A program made the translations under genes and the position numbers. Of a stretch of DNA of 64,000 bases, positions 61,215 to 64,000 are shown in pieces. Each line of letters starts with the position of its first letter. Position 1 is the stretch's first letter. The notes below the pieces were generated by a model, which saw only the letters and a list, made by a program, of their open reading frames with translations, made no database searches and was not told where the DNA came from. This DNA is from JACRLW01 sp046349595 (GTDB lineage Bacteria > Planctomycetota > UBA1135 > UBA2386). The DNA lies in contig JAXMCA010000001.1 in NCBI GenBank assembly GCA_046349595.1, forward strand, positions 1,984,001-2,048,000, read 5' to 3'.

Positions 61215-62947
61215 AGGGCCCGATCCGTCGCTGGGCAGGACTTTGTTTCGCCCTCCTGCTGCACGTCGTGCTGGCGACGTCCTATGCCATCGGCACGCCG
61301 GCGTTCGAAGCTCCGGACGAGAACGGCCATTTCTACTACGCCTGCTTCGTCGCGCAGCGCTTCCCCGAGCAGCCGATCGTGATCGGCTCGCATGAACTCG
61401 CGCATCGATCGATCTGGGACGAGAGTGATCTCGGACACCACCCGCCGCTCTACTACGCGGTGCTCGCAGCAGTGCTGCATGCCCTGGGATCCGACGACAT
61501 CCTCCCCACCGTTCATGCGCGGGGATCGTCGGAAGGACCGTTCCAGTTCGATCACGTCTTCGATGAGGCGAGGCCGCGATCGAGAGAGATCGGCATCCTC
61601 ACGGTGCTCCGCGTGGTCTCCGTGCTGCTCGGCGTGCTGAGTCTCTGGATGACGTGGCTTCTCGGTCGAACGCTCTGGCCCGATCGACCCGCGATCGCCG
61701 ATCTGGCGACGATCCTGCTCGCGACTCTGCCGCAGTGGAGCGCCACCCACGGTGCGCTCGACAACGGGAACCTCGCCACCGCGCTCTCACACGTCGCCTA
61801 TGTTCTCCTCGCCCGGATGCTCGTTTCGCGCCGACCGGGAGCGGGCAGTGCGCTCTCCCTGGGCGCCTGTTGCGGAGCGGGCCTTCTCTCGAAGGCGACC
61901 TGCATGGCGCTCGGTCCGGTGGTGGCCGTCACACTGTTGTGGCTGTCCTGGGTCGAAAGGCCTCAGCGACGGCGACTGCTCGGCACTCTTCTCGCCGTCG
62001 GCGCGATCGCGTCGGCCTCCTTCCTGCCGCAGGTCCTCCGCAACCTCGCCCTCTACGGTGAACCCCTCGCCCAGCACGTGCACGAGGCCGCGTTCGCTCA
62101 GAGCCGGGTGCCGAAGGATGCGCTCTCGGACTGGTTGATCCACGGCTTCCCGTCGGGCCTCTTCCAGTCCTTCGTCGGGTATTTCGGCTGGTGGCGCCTG
62201 CGCATGCCCGACCCGGTCTACCTCACCGTCGCGATCGTCGCCGTGGCCGGGCTGTTCGGCTCCAGGCTGCTTCGCGCGCGAAGCTCTGACTTGCCTGGAC
62301 GGTTCGTCCTGCTGTGGAGTGCTGCGATCTCGACCTTCCTGCTGGTGTTGAAGTTCAACCTGACGTTCGCCCAGCCCCAAGGTCGCTATCTCTTCCCCGC
62401 GGCCGGACCGATGCTCTTGCTCCTCGCAGCCGGCTTCATCGGGATCAAGGAGCGGTATCGGTCGTGTCGTCACCTGCCCACGCTGTTGGTGTTCGCCGCG
62501 GTGATCGGATCGGGAGTGGTGTACCTGATGCTGGTGCGACCTGCATTCGCGCTTTCGGTCGCGCAGGACGCCGACCGCTACGCGGCGAGCATCTCGGGCG
62601 GACTACGCTCCGAGTGCCCTGTCGCGAGCCGAGAGATCGAACTCCTCGGACCGGCGGACGGGATCACCATCTCCGAAGCACCGGAATTCACCTTCCGCAG
62701 TCCCCCCGGGGGTGCGCCCTGCAGCGTCCATCTCTGGCTCGAGTCGGGCCGCATCCTGGGGGCGACCTACGAACAAATCGCCCTGGATCTCTCGGCTGGC
62801 CGTTTCCGACTTCCTGCGGAGATCTGGGACGTGGTCCCCCCCGGAGTTCGATTGCACTGGAACGTCCGGCGGGTGGCTGACCGCAGCGCCGGCGAAGACC
62901 CGCGGACCATGCCGGGCAGCCCCACCTGGGCGATCGTTCGACGCTGA
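61211..62947 (+). CDS. DUF2142-like membrane protein
   Basis: 578 residues from the GTG at 61211, which overlaps the methyltransferase stop. Signature APDENGHFYYACF near residues 35-47 (the family's PPDExxHFY), then about ten helices to residue 450, and a soluble beta domain (about 460-578) with PEFTFRSPPGGAPCSVHLWLES. DUF2142 proteins are thought to be glycosyltransferase-like membrane enzymes. Pairing with a methyltransferase fits surface glycan assembly. The C-terminal domain is not seen in standard members. Confidence 0.75.
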   Translation: MKGPIRRWAGLCFALLLHVVLATSYAIGTPAFEAPDENGHFYYACFVAQRFPEQPIVIGSHELAHRSIWDESDLGHHPPLYYAVLAAVLHALGSDDILPTVHARGSSEGPFQFDHVFDEARPRSREIGILTVLRVVSVLLGVLSLWMTWLLGRTLWPDRPAIADLATILLATLPQWSATHGALDNGNLATALSHVAYVLLARMLVSRRPGAGSALSLGACCGAGLLSKATCMALGPVVAVTLLWLSWVERPQRRRLLGTLLAVGAIASASFLPQVLRNLALYGEPLAQHVHEAAFAQSRVPKDALSDWLIHGFPSGLFQSFVGYFGWWRLRMPDPVYLTVAIVAVAGLFGSRLLRARSSDLPGRFVLLWSAAISTFLLVLKFNLTFAQPQGRYLFPAAGPMLLLLAAGFIGIKERYRSCRHLPTLLVFAAVIGSGVVYLMLVRPAFALSVAQDADRYAASISGGLRSECPVASREIELLGPADGITISEAPEFTFRSPPGGAPCSVHLWLESGRILGATYEQIALDLSAGRFRLPAEIWDVVPPGVRLHWNVRRVADRSAGEDPRTMPGSPTWAIVRR

Positions 62948-63407
62948 ACCCTGAGAAGACCGACCAGGCAGGTTCCCCGCGGATGCAACGGAGCCCGAGA
63001 TCGGATCGAGACGGGTGAGCGCAACGGCACAGTGGTCGCCGATCTCGCGCGCCCGATTCACCGCCACATCGTTGCGAGTCCTCCGCGCGCCGAATCCCGC
63101 ACCCAGACTCCCGTTCGAAGCCGGTGGAGTTGCGACGCGGTGCGTCGCGCGGCGAAACCCCGAGCGGATGGCACTGGCATGGAATCGTACCAGCCACGTC
63201 CAAGACCCGGTCGGGCCTCGGCAATTGGCAGTTCCGGGACAACGGGCTGCGAGCCTCGGGACGCGCTTTGGTCGAGGATGCCGGCGTTGCGGTAACAGGC
63301 TCGTGCTCCCCGCGCTCCGGGGTGGAGCCCCCCGCCGCCGAAGCGTTCCGGCGCCTCACCCGCGCCGCGACGGCGCCCGAACGATCCTCAACAACGCGAG
63401 TAGTTCC
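62948..63407. other. 460-base intergenic region
   Basis: Between the DUF2142-like gene and the last exported-protein gene. No credible ORF, RNA gene or consensus promoter was found. An imperfect GC hairpin with CTCCCCG and CGGGGTGGAG is near 63304-63327. The overlapping ORFs read from this stretch have no family match or ribosome-binding site. Confidence 0.5.
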
Positions 63408-64000
63408 ATGAAGCAAGTCCCCCTCCTGTGCACCGTGCTCTTCTCCGCGGCCGCGATCGCCCAAGACAAGATCGACCTCCGCATCCAGGAGAGCAGCAAG
63501 CCCCTCCGCTACACCATCGAATCGAGTTCGAAGTCGACCACCGAGGTCGCGCGGACCGTCGACGGCGAACCACAACAGGGCGGTGGCCGCGGTGGTGCGG
63601 CCGGTCCGATGAGCATGGCACGCAGCCAGACGGTCGTCTTCGACGAGGGCAAGGGCGACGAGGGAACCTGGCGCGAGTACGTGAAGGCCAACGCCAAGAC
63701 CGAACGCCCGGACGACACGGGCGGCGTCGACAAGCAGGAGATCGAGGGCGGTCTCGTCGGGCACCGGGTCACGATCGTCGAGGACGATCGCGGCGTGGTG
63801 GTCAAGCCCGACAGCGAGGACCTGCCGCGCTTCGCCACGATGGGAGTGCCCGGGCGCATGTCCTTCGCCGGCGGCTTGCCGACCGATCCAGTGGCGGTCG
63901 GCGAGGAGTTCGAGCTGAGCAACAAGTTCCTCCAGTCGCTCAAGGGACTCACCCACCCTGTGAACCCGGCGATGGCCGGAGGCCCCGGCGCGGGCGGGCA
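63408..64000 (+). CDS. Exported protein, partial (3' end beyond window)
   Basis: At least 197 codons; the 3' part is cut by the window edge. Signal peptide MKQVPLLCTVLFSAAAIAQ. The mature part starts DKIDLRIQESSKPLRYTIESS, then a Gly-rich stretch PQQGGGRGGAAGP and a beta-rich region with TMGVPGRMSFAGG, followed by another Gly/Pro-rich piece near the edge. Function not recognised. ATG preceded by a weak site. Confidence 0.68.
   Translation, partial: MKQVPLLCTVLFSAAAIAQDKIDLRIQESSKPLRYTIESSSKSTTEVARTVDGEPQQGGGRGGAAGPMSMARSQTVVFDEGKGDEGTWREYVKANAKTERPDDTGGVDKQEIEGGLVGHRVTIVEDDRGVVVKPDSEDLPRFATMGVPGRMSFAGGLPTDPVAVGEEFELSNKFLQSLKGLTHPVNPAMAGGPGAGG

Noticed and set aside
63090..63130. tRNA-like GTTCGAAGC string
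   Set aside because: Only a T-loop-like match; no acceptor, D or anticodon stems can be drawn around it.
63032..63411. Small plus-strand ORFs in the last intergenic region
   Set aside because: Overlapping frames, no ribosome-binding site, atypical Arg/Pro-rich composition.

Overview
The window is high-GC and almost entirely coding: about 49 protein genes, no rRNA, tRNA, CRISPR array, insertion sequence or phage gene. LpxD (lipid A synthesis), a GspD outer-membrane secretin and TatA indicate a diderm. A Minf_1886-family gene, many very large exported proteins, TPR and HEAT architectures and fused or divergent housekeeping genes fit the PVC superphylum best, probably a high-GC planctomycete. 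That placement is inference. Genes form compact operons; twelve junctions are 4-base overlaps (ATGA, GTGA or TTGA). Several intergenic regions carry plausible sigma70-type promoters of the form TTGxxx-16/18-TAxxxT.

Layout. 1-7739, minus strand: moaC, accB-accC, an AmaP-like membrane protein, an exported beta-rich protein, then nucleotide-sugar genes (UDP-glucuronate decarboxylase, UDP-glucuronate-epimerase-like, UDP-GlcNAc-4-epimerase-like, and an rmlA-like gene cut by the window edge). 7917-10259, plus: exported S41/PDZ protease. 10304-16765, minus: Minf_1886 protein, DNA polymerase III delta', thymidylate kinase, a degenerate DnaA paralog, and a TPR/gluzincin protein. 16874-19077, minus: NtrB/NtrC-type two-component pair. 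19235-20341, plus: Sua5/YwlE-like fusion. 20517-25314, minus: lpxD, a giant fused spermidine-synthase-like membrane protein, and a PtsN-like EIIA. 25517-34439, plus: type II secretion genes gspD-E-F-G-G-H-I-J. 34490-37944, minus: serS and a large exported protein. 38108-38950, plus: folD. 38967-42806, minus: polyprenyl synthase, tatA, a small membrane protein, sucD and sucC. 42917-47309: dCTP deaminase (plus), an exported protein (minus), then threonine 3-dehydrogenase and threonine dehydratase (plus). 47330-60365, minus: a GT39-like membrane protein, an exported M36-type metalloprotease, an exported subtilase-like protein, smc, an ATP-cone-like protein, nrdR and a polytopic membrane protein. 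60462-64000, plus: methyltransferase, DUF2142-type membrane protein, and the start of an exported protein.

How they fit together. Replication and nucleotide supply recur (delta', Tmk, DnaA-like, Smc, NrdR, Dcd). Envelope functions dominate the rest (sugar nucleotides, LpxD, polyprenyl diphosphate, TatA, T2SS, exported proteases). Three exported proteins share a similar C-terminal segment, which is a candidate secretion or anchoring tag for the T2SS in the same window; this link is inference.

Most notable: a DnaA-like protein lacking the arginine finger, the sensor-2 arginine and the DnaA-box recognition signature; a Sua5 domain fused to a YwlE-like arginine-phosphatase-type domain; a FolD with the cyclohydrolase lysine replaced by Gln; an ATP-cone-only protein beside NrdR; and the shared C-terminal segment.
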